Shown here piece after piece: positions 34,489 to 44,591 of a stretch of DNA of 64,000 nucleotides. Source of the stretch: Granulibacter bethesdensis (GTDB lineage Bacteria; Pseudomonadota; Alphaproteobacteria; Acetobacterales; Acetobacteraceae); the NCBI RefSeq assembly GCF_001889545.1, contig NZ_CP018194.1:434001-498000 (forward strand). The letters are read 5' to 3'. The notes beneath the pieces are model-generated. The model did not search any database and was not told where the DNA came from. It saw only the letters and a list, made by a program, of their open reading frames with translations. How positions within the stretch are numbered: position 1 is the stretch's first letter; the number at the start of each line of letters is the position of its first letter. Made by a program: the position numbers and the translations under genes.

Positions 34489-36246
34489 TTACAGGACGGC
34501 TTCTGTGGGGCGTTTTTTCTTGAGCAGCCCGGCCAGAACGGCGGTGACGATTGTTCCCGTCGCGAGTGCGGCCAGATACCAGAGCGGGTGGCTGATGGCG
34601 TTGGGAATTGGCAGCACGAACACACCCCCATGCGGCACGCGCATCTGCACATCACAGGCCATGGAGATGGCTCCGGCGATGGCAGCGCCGCCTGCCGTAG
34701 CGGGAAGAACACGCAGAGGATCAGCCGCGGCAAAGGGAATGACGCCCTCGGTAATAAAGGCCAGCCCCAGAATGCTGGCGGCTTTACCGGCCTCTCTTTC
34801 CTGCGCGGTAAAGCGGTCCGGATAGAGGCGTGTTGCCAGTGCCATACCAAGCGGAGGTGTCATGCCGGCGATTACCACCGCCGCCATCGGTGTATAGATA
34901 TCGCTGGCTAGTAATCCGACGGAGAAGGTGTAGGCAGCCTTGTTGATCGGGCCGCCCATGTCGATTGCCATCATGCCGCCCAGCAGAAGGCCGAGAAGAA
35001 TGGCACTGCTGCCCTGAAGAGTTTGCAACCAGTGCGTCAGGGCAGAGAGCAGGTGAGCTGCCGGATCGCCAACGCCGTACATCATGACGAGGCCGGTTAC
35101 CAGACTACCGAGCACGGGCAGGATCAGAACCGGTTTCAGACCATCCAGATTGCGACCGAGCTTGATCCAGCGATTGAAAAAAGCCGTGCTGTATCCAGCG
35201 ATAAACCCAGCGAGAATGCCACCGAGAAATCCGGCGCCCATTGAGGACGCGATCATGCCGCCGGTCAGTCCCGGAGCAATACCGGGACGATCAGCAACAG
35301 AGTAGGCGATATATCCTGCCAGAACCGGCACAATCAGTGGAAAAGCTGATTTCGCACCGATGAGAAACAGGGCATGTGCCAGTGTGCCTGCCTGCGATGC
35401 ATCGGTCACATGAACGCCGCCCAGTGCGAAGGCCATGGCGATCAGAATGCCGCCTGCCACCACGACGGGCAGCATGAAGGAAACACCGGTCATCAGATGT
35501 TTGTAGGGGCCCGTCCGGGCCGGCCTGGCGTTGTCTGCCGACCGGTCGGAGGTGGATGGAGCAGCCTGCTCCCTGTTGTCCTGACCCCATATGCTGGCTT
35601 GAGCAAAAGCTTCTGTAATCAGGGCGGCTCCATCCCTGATGGCCGTTTTGGTGCCGGTTTTGAAAAGTCGTTTACCGGTGAAGCGGGACAGATCAACCTG
35701 TGTATCGGCTGCAATAATCACCAGATCAGCAGAGGCAATTTCTTCAGCACTCAGTGCATCCCGCGCCCCGACTGATCCCTGTGTTTCCACCCGGATCATG
35801 CAGCCATGCGCGGCAGCACCCTGTTGCAGTCCCTCGGCCGCCATGAAAGTATGCGCGATGCCGGTGGGGCAGGATGTGATGGCAACGATCCTGCTTCCCT
35901 GTGCCAGTTTTCCATCCGGTGATGCAGGGGGTGAGCTCGGCACGTCTGCAATATTATCCAGGACAAGATCTGCATCAGTCAGGATAGTATCCAATGTAGT
36001 CTGATGTTTTGGAAAACCTGAAAGCTTGTCTGCTATAGCCAGATGCGTGGTATCGCCTTCACTTTCGCCAACCAGCAACAGGGTGGAGATCATACGTGTG
36101 TCGGGCTCAGGTGACGCCGAGCCGGCTGCGCGCAGATCGATTTGAATGGTACGGTTACGGTTGGAGGCAGCTTTGCGCAGTGCTTCGGCAGCCAGTACGG
36201 CATGTGTGCGGCGTGCCTGTCCATCGATGATGGCGAGAATGGTCAT
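34489..36246 (-). CDS. fruA: Fructose-specific PTS permease, EIIBC
   Basis: A 585-residue permease. A degenerate B' domain (about residues 1-100) lacks the active Cys. The EIIB domain has the phosphorylated C126 in [16 protein letters not shown]. The membrane EIIC domain follows from about residue 245, with eight or more helices and [11 protein letters not shown]. It takes up fructose as fructose-1-phosphate. The start overlaps the fruK stop by four bases, in the operon fruB-fruK-fruA-oprB. Confidence 0.94.
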   Translation of the reverse strand: MTILAIIDGQARRTHAVLAAEALRKAASNRNRTIQIDLRAAGSASPEPDTRMISTLLLVGESEGDTTHLAIADKLSGFPKHQTTLDTILTDADLVLDNIADVPSSPPASPDGKLAQGSRIVAITSCPTGIAHTFMAAEGLQQGAAAHGCMIRVETQGSVGARDALSAEEIASADLVIIAADTQVDLSRFTGKRLFKTGTKTAIRDGAALITEAFAQASIWGQDNREQAAPSTSDRSADNARPARTGPYKHLMTGVSFMLPVVVAGGILIAMAFALGGVHVTDASQAGTLAHALFLIGAKSAFPLIVPVLAGYIAYSVADRPGIAPGLTGGMIASSMGAGFLGGILAGFIAGYSTAFFNRWIKLGRNLDGLKPVLILPVLGSLVTGLVMMYGVGDPAAHLLSALTHWLQTLQGSSAILLGLLLGGMMAIDMGGPINKAAYTFSVGLLASDIYTPMAAVVIAGMTPPLGMALATRLYPDRFTAQEREAGKAASILGLAFITEGVIPFAAADPLRVLPATAGGAAIAGAISMACDVQMRVPHGGVFVLPIPNAISHPLWYLAALATGTIVTAVLAGLLKKKRPTEAVL

Positions 36247-37262
36247 GACGGCAACACTCCCGCATTATGCCCGATATTTCGAAAATGGCCTGCGTTATCT
36301 TGCAGGTTCTGAACGATCAGGCGGCTTTCAAGCGTTAGCACCAGATCGCTTCCCGGCAGGGATGCGCCCGGTAGCGTCAATTTGGCGGAGGCAAGGGCTA
36401 CGGCGCGGCGCGCCAGTTGTTCCAGTGGCAGATCGTCATGAAGCGCCGTGACAATCCCGGCAACGAGCGCATCACCCGCGCCGACAGTGTTCAGCACCTG
36501 CATGGGGGGCGGCTGCACATGCACAGCCTGATCGTCAGTGACAAACAGGGCACCCTCTGCTCCCAGTGAAATAGCGGCGAGGGTTACGCCACGCGCTGTC
36601 AGCTCACGCCCTGCACGCAGGAGGTCGGTTATATGGTCCAGCGGGGTACCTGCCCATTCTTCCAGCTCATGCCGGTTGGGCTTCAAACAAAAGGGCAGTG
36701 TTTTCGCTTCGTTCAGCACGGCTCCCAGCGCGGCTCCACTGGTATCCAGTACTGTGCGAAGACCTTGACGGTGCAGCATGTCCAGCAGCGTGACATAGAT
36801 ATCGTGCGGCATTGCGCTGGGGACACTGCCGGCCAGTACGGCAATGTCTCCAGCCTGCGCCACTGAAGAGATATGCGTGATGATCGCCGCACCTTCATCA
36901 TTGCAGGGCAGGCCGGGCGTGTTGATGTCGGTGGTCTCTGCGGCTGTATGATCGATCAGTTTCAGGTTGCGGCGTGTATGACCGGGCACGCGAAGGAACA
37001 GATCCTCGATCCCCCGCTCGGCAAAAAACGTCGAGAACAGTACATCATTGGCATCCCCCAGAATGCCACAGGCCCTGACAGGCGGCGCGTTTTCATCTCT
37101 GGCCGCGAACCAGTCAGCAAGGCAGCCTGCGACATTGATCCCTTTTCCGCCGGGATAGGAGGCGGCGGCCAGGGCCCGATTGACCTGTCCCGGATGCAGG
37201 GTCGTCAACTCTACCGTCTCGTCGATGGCGGGGTTCAGGGTGATGGTCAGAATCGCGCTCAT
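36243..37262 (-). CDS. fruK: 1-phosphofructokinase
   Basis: A 339-residue PfkB-family kinase converting fructose-1-phosphate to fructose-1,6-bisphosphate. It begins [16 protein letters not shown], has [18 protein letters not shown], and the C-terminal signature [14 protein letters not shown] with the catalytic Asp. Four-base overlaps with fruB and fruA on either side indicate coupled translation. Confidence 0.94.
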   Translation of the reverse strand: MSAILTITLNPAIDETVELTTLHPGQVNRALAAASYPGGKGINVAGCLADWFAARDENAPPVRACGILGDANDVLFSTFFAERGIEDLFLRVPGHTRRNLKLIDHTAAETTDINTPGLPCNDEGAAIITHISSVAQAGDIAVLAGSVPSAMPHDIYVTLLDMLHRQGLRTVLDTSGAALGAVLNEAKTLPFCLKPNRHELEEWAGTPLDHITDLLRAGRELTARGVTLAAISLGAEGALFVTDDQAVHVQPPPMQVLNTVGAGDALVAGIVTALHDDLPLEQLARRAVALASAKLTLPGASLPGSDLVLTLESRLIVQNLQDNAGHFRNIGHNAGVLPS

Positions 37263-39841
37263 ATGGCTTCTCCAAAGCCGGTATCAGCGTGGAAGCCGGT
37301 TTCCAGCGCTCTCACTTCAGCCGGAGAGGAAGCTGCCAGAGCGCGCTCGGCCAATGCCTTCAAATCGTCCATGCGGTACTGCCGCAGGCAGGCTTTGACA
37401 CCGGGAATGTCACGGGGCGTCATTGACAGTTCGGTAACACCCAGCCCGGCCAACAGCGCCGCACCGAACGGATCGCCTGCCAGACCACCGCAGACCCCGA
37501 CCCAGCGGCGCAGAGGTGCGGCGGCTTCGGCTGTACGGCGGATCAGCGCGAGCACGGCAGGGTGCAACCCGTCCACCTCAGCGGCCAGCCCGGAATTCTG
37601 CCGGTCCATGGCCAGCGCGTATTGTGTCAAATCATTGGTACCAATGGAAAAGAAATCCACATGGGGGGCAATCCGGTCGGCCAGCAGTGCCGCCGCCGGT
37701 ACTTCCACCATGATGCCCAACGGTACTTCCGGTGCCTGCAACGCGGTGCGGACACGGTCACAGACGGCACGCAGGCCGGCAATTTCCGCCAGTGACGTGA
37801 TCATCGGGAACATGATGGATAGCGGCGCTTCCGCGGCTGGCTCCGTCTCTGCCTGCCAGCGCCTGACATGTCCGGCGGCACGGTACAGCGCACGCAGCTG
37901 AGGCTCCAGCAGATCAGGCCGGCGCAGCAGAAGTCTGGCGCCCCGCACGCCGAGGAAAGGATTTTCCTCATGCGGAAGGTTCAGATGCGGCACCTGTTTG
38001 TCACCGCCAATATCCAGGGCGCGCACAACCAGCGGCCTGCCATCCAATGCTTCCAGCATCGCACGGTAGGTTTCGAACTGCTCCTCCTCATCCGGGGCAT
38101 GGTCACGCTCCAGAAACAGGAACTCGGTCCGCATCAGACCGACCCCTTCACCGCCCTGTTCGAGCGCGAAAGCCACCTGATCAGGGCGATTGACGTTGGC
38201 GGCCACGGTCACGTGATGACCATCCGTGGTGCGGGCCGGGCGGCTCCGTTGCGCAGCTTCTTCGTTGCGAAGCTCGGTCTGGCGCAATGACCAGTCCTGT
38301 GCCGAGGCGATGGCTGTCTCATCCGGGTGCAGATGCACCACACCGGCACGGCCATCGAGAATGACCATGCTGCCGGATGGCAGCTCCATCACATCCGGTC
38401 CGGCTGCCGCAATGGCGGGCAGGCCCAGTGTCCGGGCAAGAATCGCGGTGTGGGACGTCGGGCCGCCCAGCGCTGTGATCAGCCCCAGCACGCGCGCCGG
38501 ATCCAGTCCCGCCGTGTCGGAAGGGGCGAGATCATCAGCCACCAGAATGCAGGGATAATCCGGCAGGGTCAGCAGCGACCCCCCGGCCTGGGACGGATCA
38601 AGCTGGGCCAGAACCCGCCTGCCGACATCCCGCAGATCGGCCGCACGCGCGGCCAGAACCGGGTTGCCGAGTGCAGCCATCCCCTCGGCGGTCTGTTCGA
38701 CGGCATGATGCCAGGCCCAGGCCGCGCCATGTCCGTCCACCATCAACTGACAGACGCGGGTGATCAGGTCGGTATCATCCAGCAAACCTGCCTGTGCCTG
38801 AAAAATCGCGGCATCGGCGGCACCAAGGCGGCGGCCCGCGTCATCGGACAGGGCATGAAGCTGCGCGCGCGTGACGCGCAATGCCTCATTCAGCCGGTCC
38901 GCGCCCTCCCGCAGATCCTGCGGATGATCAGTCACGGATACGCTGTGCCCTTTCAGGACATAGACTGGCCCGATAGCCAGTCCCGGGGCAGCGGAAACGC
39001 CATCAATACGCATCAGCTCATGGGGTGGTGTCCAGCCTGCGACGGGCCGGGCAGCCCGCATGGCTTTTTCAGCGGCCGCGCGTTCTCCGGCAGTCAGGCT
39101 GTCCATGGTGGATTTCAGAGCCTGCAACGCCTGTTCGGCATCGTCCCCATCGGCGGAGACGGTAATGCGGTCGCCCTGTTTCAGCCCAAGCTGCAACAGG
39201 CCAATCAACTGGCGCGGATCGGCAATTTCAGCGTTATGACTGATCTGAAGCCGAGCCCGGAAGCGTTTCGCGGTTTCAGCCCACGCCGAAGCCGGTCTGG
39301 CATGCAGGCCGCTTGGATAGGGGACGCTCCATTCAAAGTGATGGCGGAGATCGGTTGTCACCGTATCAGAGGACATGCTGACGGCGGCAGGATGCGCATC
39401 CTCGCTCAGGGCAGCTTGCAACAGGGTGGCATCGCCAGTCTGGAACAGTGTTTTCAGGCGCTCCTCATCCTGCAACAGCCGGGTCAGGCGGCGGAGAATG
39501 GCGATATGCGCGTCAGATCGTGCAGCGATCCCGACCACCAGATGGGCGATCTGTCCCGGATTCCACAGGACACCTTCCGGCACCTGTAGCACTGCGATGC
39601 CATCGCTGCGCACCATGGCGCGGTCATCCACCATGCCATGAGGAATGACGACTCCATGGCCGAGCCATGTATTGGCGACATTTTCCCGCTTCAGCATGCT
39701 TTCGGTGTAGGCGGGATCAACATGACCGGCAGCAGCCAGAAGCTGGGCGACTTCCTCAATCGCCTGCTGCTTGTCTGCCGGAGCCGCTCCCACGCGCACC
39801 ATGGCACGCGGCGCGGTCTGTGCGCTCGCGATTGCATTCAT
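37259..39841 (-). CDS. fruB: Fructose PTS multiphosphoryl transfer protein (EIIA-HPr-EI fusion)
   Basis: An 860-residue fusion of the soluble PTS proteins. EIIA-Fru is at about 1-150 (H68 in GVVIPHG), HPr at about 168-255 (H180 in SGLHARPAS), and EI from about 278 to the end (phospho-His H464 in GGPTSHTAILART; catalytic Cys in GVCGGLAGDP). In the HPr domain the regulatory Ser is replaced (RQLIGLLQLG), so HprK should not act on it. The ATG at 39841 has GGGGAGGA nine bases upstream; a frame-open ATG at 39865 is weaker. First gene of the fru operon, with a palindromic operator 62 bases upstream. Confidence 0.93.
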   Translation of the reverse strand: MNAIASAQTAPRAMVRVGAAPADKQQAIEEVAQLLAAAGHVDPAYTESMLKRENVANTWLGHGVVIPHGMVDDRAMVRSDGIAVLQVPEGVLWNPGQIAHLVVGIAARSDAHIAILRRLTRLLQDEERLKTLFQTGDATLLQAALSEDAHPAAVSMSSDTVTTDLRHHFEWSVPYPSGLHARPASAWAETAKRFRARLQISHNAEIADPRQLIGLLQLGLKQGDRITVSADGDDAEQALQALKSTMDSLTAGERAAAEKAMRAARPVAGWTPPHELMRIDGVSAAPGLAIGPVYVLKGHSVSVTDHPQDLREGADRLNEALRVTRAQLHALSDDAGRRLGAADAAIFQAQAGLLDDTDLITRVCQLMVDGHGAAWAWHHAVEQTAEGMAALGNPVLAARAADLRDVGRRVLAQLDPSQAGGSLLTLPDYPCILVADDLAPSDTAGLDPARVLGLITALGGPTSHTAILARTLGLPAIAAAGPDVMELPSGSMVILDGRAGVVHLHPDETAIASAQDWSLRQTELRNEEAAQRSRPARTTDGHHVTVAANVNRPDQVAFALEQGGEGVGLMRTEFLFLERDHAPDEEEQFETYRAMLEALDGRPLVVRALDIGGDKQVPHLNLPHEENPFLGVRGARLLLRRPDLLEPQLRALYRAAGHVRRWQAETEPAAEAPLSIMFPMITSLAEIAGLRAVCDRVRTALQAPEVPLGIMVEVPAAALLADRIAPHVDFFSIGTNDLTQYALAMDRQNSGLAAEVDGLHPAVLALIRRTAEAAAPLRRWVGVCGGLAGDPFGAALLAGLGVTELSMTPRDIPGVKACLRQYRMDDLKALAERALAASSPAEVRALETGFHADTGFGEAI

Positions 39842-39902
39842 CTCGCGGCGTCCTCCCCAATCCATTTTGACGACCGGTCTATCTGCCGGGTGTAAGATTA
39901 TA

Positions 39903-39916
39903 TGAAAACGTTTTCA
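39903..39916. promoter_or_regulatory. Candidate FruR-type operator in front of fruB
   Basis: TGAAAACGTTTTCA, a perfect 14-bp palindrome with a central CG as in LacI/GalR-family sites. It lies 62 bases upstream of the fruB start and shares its 12-bp core with the site at 40045-40058. Confidence 0.82.
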
Positions 39917-40044
39917 GAGCTACGTCAAAGAATTTATTTTGTAGAATTTATTTCCTAGAACTTGTTTATGCTGCATTCTATCTTTGCTGCACCTGCGAAG
40001 ATCTTGCTGAAAATTGCTTGTGCAGTAGGTTTCAGAGATAATAA

Positions 40045-40058
40045 GGAAAACGTTTTCC
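40045..40058. promoter_or_regulatory. Candidate FruR-type operator in front of the LacI-family gene
   Basis: GGAAAACGTTTTCC, a perfect 14-bp palindrome 25 bases before the regulator start, suggesting autoregulation. Its centre is 142 bases from that of the fruB-side operator, a distance compatible with a DNA loop between two bound dimers. Confidence 0.82.
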
Positions 40059-40083
40059 AGATGATTGGGTCGCTGGTAGAACG

Positions 40084-41121
40084 ATGGAGAAAGCCTTGAG
40101 CTCTTTAGCTGATGGAACTTCCTCCACGATGCGGGCTGTCGGCATCAAGGATGTGGCGGAGGCAGCAGGTGTTTCACCCGCAACAGTCTCCCGCGTGTTG
40201 GCTGGCGGCAAGGTCAGTGAGGCACTGAAAGCGCAGGTGGAGGCCGCTATTGCCCGCTCCGGCTATCGCCCCAATTTGTCGGCGCGCCGCCTGCGCTCCC
40301 GCAATACCCAGACGATTGGTCTGATTGTTGCAGATATCCGCAATCCGTTTTTCACCGCTGTCAGCCGTTCTGTCGAGCAGATTGCCTTTGCGTCCGGCAT
40401 GCGGGTGATCCTGTGTAATACGGATGAAGATCCGGAACGCGAAGCCATGTACCTGCAATTGATGGAAGAGGAGCGCGCAACCGGCCTGATCCTTGCCCCG
40501 ACTCTCTCTGCGATAAGCCGTCTGGCGATGCACAGGCCTTCGTTACCGGTGGTTCTGATCGACCGTGAAGGGCCTGCCGGCTGTCTGGACTCCGTGGTGC
40601 TGGATAACCGGGAGGCCAGCCGTACCCTGACCCGGCATCTGCTGCAAAATGGATATCGCCGTATCGGCGGCCTGTTCGGGATGGCCAGCACTACGGCGGT
40701 GGAACGTCGGGAGGGCTATGAACAGGCAATGCGTGAAGCAGGATTGGCTTCTGAGTCCCGGCAGTCTCCCGCCACGATCCCCGACAGCGAGCAGACGGCC
40801 CATGCCTGGCTGAGCAGCCCTAATCCGCCAGAGGCATTGCTGGTCAGTAACAGCCTGACTCTGATGGGGGTTACCCGTGCCGCCCGATCGCTCGGCCTGT
40901 CAATTCCGCAGCAACTGGGGCTGGCCGGATTCGATAATGATCACTGGACCGAACTGGTAGGGCCAGGCATGACCGTTATGGCCCAGCCGGTCGAGGAAAT
41001 CGGGCGCATGGCGATGGAGATGCTGTTCAGCCGCTTGCGTGAGCCGGATCAACCGGTGCGCAAAATCGTGCTCAGTGGCCGTCAGATTACCCGCGGATCT
41101 TCTGTCCGGACAGCCGCCTAG
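40084..41121 (+). CDS. LacI-family regulator, probable FruR of the fructose operon
   Basis: A 345-residue regulator. The N-terminal LacI HTH (GIKDVAEAAGVSPATVSRVLAGG, about residues 20-42) is followed by the hinge helix YRPNLSARRLRS and a periplasmic-binding-protein-like sensor domain (TIGLIVADIRNPFF, VVLIDREG, GLAGFDNDHW). Divergent from fruB with 242 bases between. Two palindromes of the LacI-family type in that gap are its likely sites. The inducer is probably a fructose phosphate, by analogy with FruR/Cra. Confidence 0.88.
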   Translation: MEKALSSLADGTSSTMRAVGIKDVAEAAGVSPATVSRVLAGGKVSEALKAQVEAAIARSGYRPNLSARRLRSRNTQTIGLIVADIRNPFFTAVSRSVEQIAFASGMRVILCNTDEDPEREAMYLQLMEEERATGLILAPTLSAISRLAMHRPSLPVVLIDREGPAGCLDSVVLDNREASRTLTRHLLQNGYRRIGGLFGMASTTAVERREGYEQAMREAGLASESRQSPATIPDSEQTAHAWLSSPNPPEALLVSNSLTLMGVTRAARSLGLSIPQQLGLAGFDNDHWTELVGPGMTVMAQPVEEIGRMAMEMLFSRLREPDQPVRKIVLSGRQITRGSSVRTAA

Positions 41122-41124
41122 CCT

Positions 41125-41652
41125 TCAAAGCTGACGAAACGTGCCGATCGTCCGATCTTTTTCGAACTGCGTGCCGCTCAGAACCTGATCATGGAATGCC
41201 AGATGCAGCCCCGGTTGCAGCAGGCGCAGCGCCGTCAGCGCGGCTGACAGGTTCTGCACGGCATCCGAGCCATCAATATGAAGGGGAGCCATGGCGCCGG
41301 TGAACACGACGGGGCGCGTCAGGACGGCTTTTCCGGCCGTGACGCGGGCTTCCAGGTGACGCATCGTCTCGCGCACCGTATCGGTGCCATGAGTGACAAG
41401 AATGCCGCCAAAGCGGCTCTCTGCACCAAAAACTGCATCTGCCACTGCATCACGATCCGCATTGGTAAAGTCCAGACTGTCCTTCAGCACCGGCTGCACC
41501 ATGGTGATCTCCGTCTGCGGCAGGCGCAGTCGTGGGCCGAGCGCTGCAAGCCAGTCCGGATGCGGGTCCAAGGCCCCGGTGGCTTCTACATAACGCTTGG
41601 AGATTGTCCCGCCGGTGGACACGATCAGAACGGAAAGAGGGCCGCTGCGCAT
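41125..41652 (-). CDS. Short asparaginase-family protein (N-terminal domain only)
   Basis: A 175-residue protein matching only the N-terminal catalytic domain of L-asparaginases. It has the nucleophile motif VSTGGTIS and the second motif VTHGTDTVRET, plus RPVVFTGAMAP. The C-terminal domain of the normal 320-residue enzyme is missing, and the sequence between ends naturally at TIGTFRQL without a truncated feel. The ATG at 41652 has GGAG six bases upstream; an ATG at 41664 has none. Activity on asparagine is uncertain. Convergent with the LacI-family gene, with four bases between the stops. Confidence 0.8.
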   Translation of the reverse strand: MRSGPLSVLIVSTGGTISKRYVEATGALDPHPDWLAALGPRLRLPQTEITMVQPVLKDSLDFTNADRDAVADAVFGAESRFGGILVTHGTDTVRETMRHLEARVTAGKAVLTRPVVFTGAMAPLHIDGSDAVQNLSAALTALRLLQPGLHLAFHDQVLSGTQFEKDRTIGTFRQL

Positions 41653-41699
41653 CACAGGCTCCATGGCAATAAGATGTTGGAATCGATCAAAACGGGTCG

Positions 41700-44591
41700 T
41701 TAAAAATCATCACCGGTGGCGTATGTGCGACGCATTGGTGGAGGCAAAGGCATAGGGCCGGTATCATCGGGGGAGGTCAGTGCCCCCAGCAGAGCCTGTC
41801 TCAACTTGGCGAGCTTGCGTTCGTTTTCGACTTTCAGCCCGAATACGTCTTTCACATAAAAGACGTCCACCGCCCGCACGCCATAGGTGGTGATGTGAGC
41901 GCTGGCAATTTGAAGGCCCTGCTGTGCGATCGCGGCGGCAATATCGTGCATCAGGCCGGGGCGGTCACGCCCGTTCACTTCCAGAACCGTATGTGTATGG
42001 GAGGCATGGTTATCCACCACCACACGCGGCGGTACATGGATCGCCCGCATCCGTGTGCCAAGCAGGGGGTTGGAGGCCTTGCGGATTTCCTCGTCGATAT
42101 CCAGCTGGCCGGACAGGGCCTGTTCAATCAGCACGGCGATTTTTGCCAGCCGGTTCGGCTGATCGAAGGCTTCCCCGGACGTATCCTGTACCCAGAACGT
42201 ATCCATGGCCATACCATTGGTCATGGTGTGAATACGGGCATCGACGATGGAGGCTCCAGCCACGGCCAGCGCACCGGCGATCTTGCCGACCAGACCGGGC
42301 GTATCGGCGACATACACGGTCACTTCCGTCACGGCACGGGCGGGTAAAGGCTGGGTATCAACGGTCAGAAGCTGCGTGCCTGCGGTACGGATCAGGCGGG
42401 CATGGCGCGCATGGGTTTCGGGGTCGAAGGACAGCCAGTACCCGGGATAACCGAGTGTCAGGAAGGCTTCCCGCTGTTCCTCCGGCCAGTCATAGAGCAA
42501 TTCGGCGGCGGCTTCCTTGGCGCGGGCGACGCGGGTGTCGCGCTCTGTGGTGGCCAGACCGCCCGCCAGAACCTCGGCCACGCGCGCATAGAGTTCGCGC
42601 AGCAGCGTCGCTTTCCAGCCGTTCCAGACCTTGGAACTGACGGCCCGCATATCCGCGACTGTCAGCACCAGCAGCAGCTTCAGCCGCTCCGGTGACTGGA
42701 TGGTATCGGCCAGATCGAGAATGGTTTTCGGATCGTCTATATCGCGCCGAAACGCGGTCTGGCTGAGCAGAAGATGATGCAGCACCAGCCAGGAGACCAT
42801 TTCCGTCTCCTCTGAATCCAGCCCCAGTGCCGGGCCGATCTCCAGCGCCAGTTCAGCCCCGAGTTCGGAGTGATCGCCGCCCCGTCCCTTGGCGATGTCA
42901 TGCGTCAGCATTGCCACATACAGGGCACGGCGGGACTGGAGGTGATCAACCAGCCCGCTGGCGACCGGGGCTATATCGGCCAGATCTCCATGCTCAAGCT
43001 GGTTCAGAACACGAATCGCCTCGATCGTGTGCTCATCCACAGTAAAGACGTGGTAAGTGTCGAACTGCATCTGTCCGACAATACGCGCCCATTCGGGAAT
43101 GAACCGACCCAGAAAACCGGTTTCATTCAGGATGGACATCCAGCGTGCGCCGCTTGGCCGCTGGGATGGGCGCTGGGCGCCTTCCGGGAGCGTATTGCCG
43201 CACAGCAGATCGAGGAACAATTCGGCGGCGTGTTTGTCGTCACGCAGGGCGATGGCTCCCCGCTCATTGCGGATCAGGCTGCGAATGGCGAGAGGATGGA
43301 TTTGCAGATCGCGATCACGTGCGAGCTTCAGGATGCGCAGCATCTGAATCGGCTTGCGCTCGAAATCATGGGAAGGGGCAGGCAGGAGTTTGCCTTCCGC
43401 CAGTACGAAGCCCGCATTGATCAACGCCATATCGGTTTCAGCGGCGATAGCGGGAGGGCCGAGGGCAGCGCGGATCAATGCCGGTTCCAGCACGCGGGTC
43501 AGGCGCAGGACCTCGCGGGCGGTCAGGAAATAGTGGCGCATGAAGCGCTCGACGCCATTCTGGCGACCATGGCGCGTATACCCCATCCGCGCGCCAATCA
43601 CTGGCTGGACATCGAAGGTCAGACGTTCCTCTGCCCGTCCGGCGACGTAATGCAGGTGAAATCGCAGCGTCCACAGAAAATTCCAGGACCGTTTCGCCAG
43701 CCTGGCTTCGTTTTCCGTGATCAGGCCGCCACCGGGAGCGTCCGCGCCCACCAGATCGGCCAGTTTACGGGTGCCAAAGACGTACCGGGACAGCCAGTAA
43801 AGCGTTTGCAGATCCCGCAGGCCGCCGCGGCCTTCCTTGATGTTCGGCTCGACGAAAAACGGGCTTTCGCCATAGCGCAGATGGCGTGCATGGCGCTCGG
43901 CCTGTTTCGCGGCGATGAAGTCATGTTCACCCGCCTCGGTACAGGCTTCCCGGAAGGCGGTGATGAATGAATCGAACAGGCTCTGGTCACCAGCCAGATG
44001 GCGTGTATCCAGCAGGGTGGTGCGGACGGTGGTATCTTCGGTTGCGGCTTGCAGACTCTGGCTGATGGAACGTGTGGCGTGCCCGACTTTCAGCCCCAGA
44101 TCCCACAGAAAATACAGCATGAACTCGACCACCGCGAGTGTGCGGGCGGAAGGCGTGTCCGCCGTAATGAACAGCAGATCGATATCACTGAACGGGGCCA
44201 GTTCCTGCCGTCCATAGCCACCAGTAGCGGCAACGGTGACAGGTTCAGTCTGCTGTGTGGCGGAGGCCGGAATGGCGATACTGTCGGCATATTGGTACAG
44301 CGCGGCAACAAGCCCGTCGGTCAGGTCGGACAATAGATGGGCAGCCATCAGGCCAGCCAGCCTGCCCTGTTCAAACGTATCACGCACCCGCCCCTGAATC
44401 CGCGCCAGATGACGACGGAACACACCCAGGGCGGCATTACGTTCCAGTTGCGATAAAGGCCCCTTGCGGGGGCCGGGGCCGAACTCTTCCTCCAACGCCG
44501 TCAGGGCGCGATCTAGTTCCACGGCGGCAAGCTCGGATGCCGTCTGTCGGGGCGCTTTTGGCGCAAGGCCGGGGGAGGAAGGTGTCACCAT
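41700..44591 (-). CDS. glnD: Bifunctional PII uridylyltransferase/uridylyl-removing enzyme GlnD
   Basis: A 963-residue nitrogen sensor that uridylylates or de-uridylylates PII according to glutamine level. It has a nucleotidyltransferase domain with GGYGRQELAPFSDIDLLF, a GlnD-specific helical region, an HD domain with LTHDIAKGRGGDHSELG, and two C-terminal ACT domains (EVTVYVADTPGLVGKIAGAL and VLEVNGRDRPGLMHDIAAAI) that sense glutamine. Full-length. Its start overlaps the mutS stop by seven bases, so it is probably cotranscribed with mutS. Confidence 0.95.
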   Translation of the reverse strand: MVTPSSPGLAPKAPRQTASELAAVELDRALTALEEEFGPGPRKGPLSQLERNAALGVFRRHLARIQGRVRDTFEQGRLAGLMAAHLLSDLTDGLVAALYQYADSIAIPASATQQTEPVTVAATGGYGRQELAPFSDIDLLFITADTPSARTLAVVEFMLYFLWDLGLKVGHATRSISQSLQAATEDTTVRTTLLDTRHLAGDQSLFDSFITAFREACTEAGEHDFIAAKQAERHARHLRYGESPFFVEPNIKEGRGGLRDLQTLYWLSRYVFGTRKLADLVGADAPGGGLITENEARLAKRSWNFLWTLRFHLHYVAGRAEERLTFDVQPVIGARMGYTRHGRQNGVERFMRHYFLTAREVLRLTRVLEPALIRAALGPPAIAAETDMALINAGFVLAEGKLLPAPSHDFERKPIQMLRILKLARDRDLQIHPLAIRSLIRNERGAIALRDDKHAAELFLDLLCGNTLPEGAQRPSQRPSGARWMSILNETGFLGRFIPEWARIVGQMQFDTYHVFTVDEHTIEAIRVLNQLEHGDLADIAPVASGLVDHLQSRRALYVAMLTHDIAKGRGGDHSELGAELALEIGPALGLDSEETEMVSWLVLHHLLLSQTAFRRDIDDPKTILDLADTIQSPERLKLLLVLTVADMRAVSSKVWNGWKATLLRELYARVAEVLAGGLATTERDTRVARAKEAAAELLYDWPEEQREAFLTLGYPGYWLSFDPETHARHARLIRTAGTQLLTVDTQPLPARAVTEVTVYVADTPGLVGKIAGALAVAGASIVDARIHTMTNGMAMDTFWVQDTSGEAFDQPNRLAKIAVLIEQALSGQLDIDEEIRKASNPLLGTRMRAIHVPPRVVVDNHASHTHTVLEVNGRDRPGLMHDIAAAIAQQGLQIASAHITTYGVRAVDVFYVKDVFGLKVENERKLAKLRQALLGALTSPDDTGPMPLPPPMRRTYATGDDF

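Noticed and set aside
38327-39589. A 420-codon open frame antisense to fruB
   Set aside because: It is a complement-frame shadow of a clear PTS fusion gene and has no family features.
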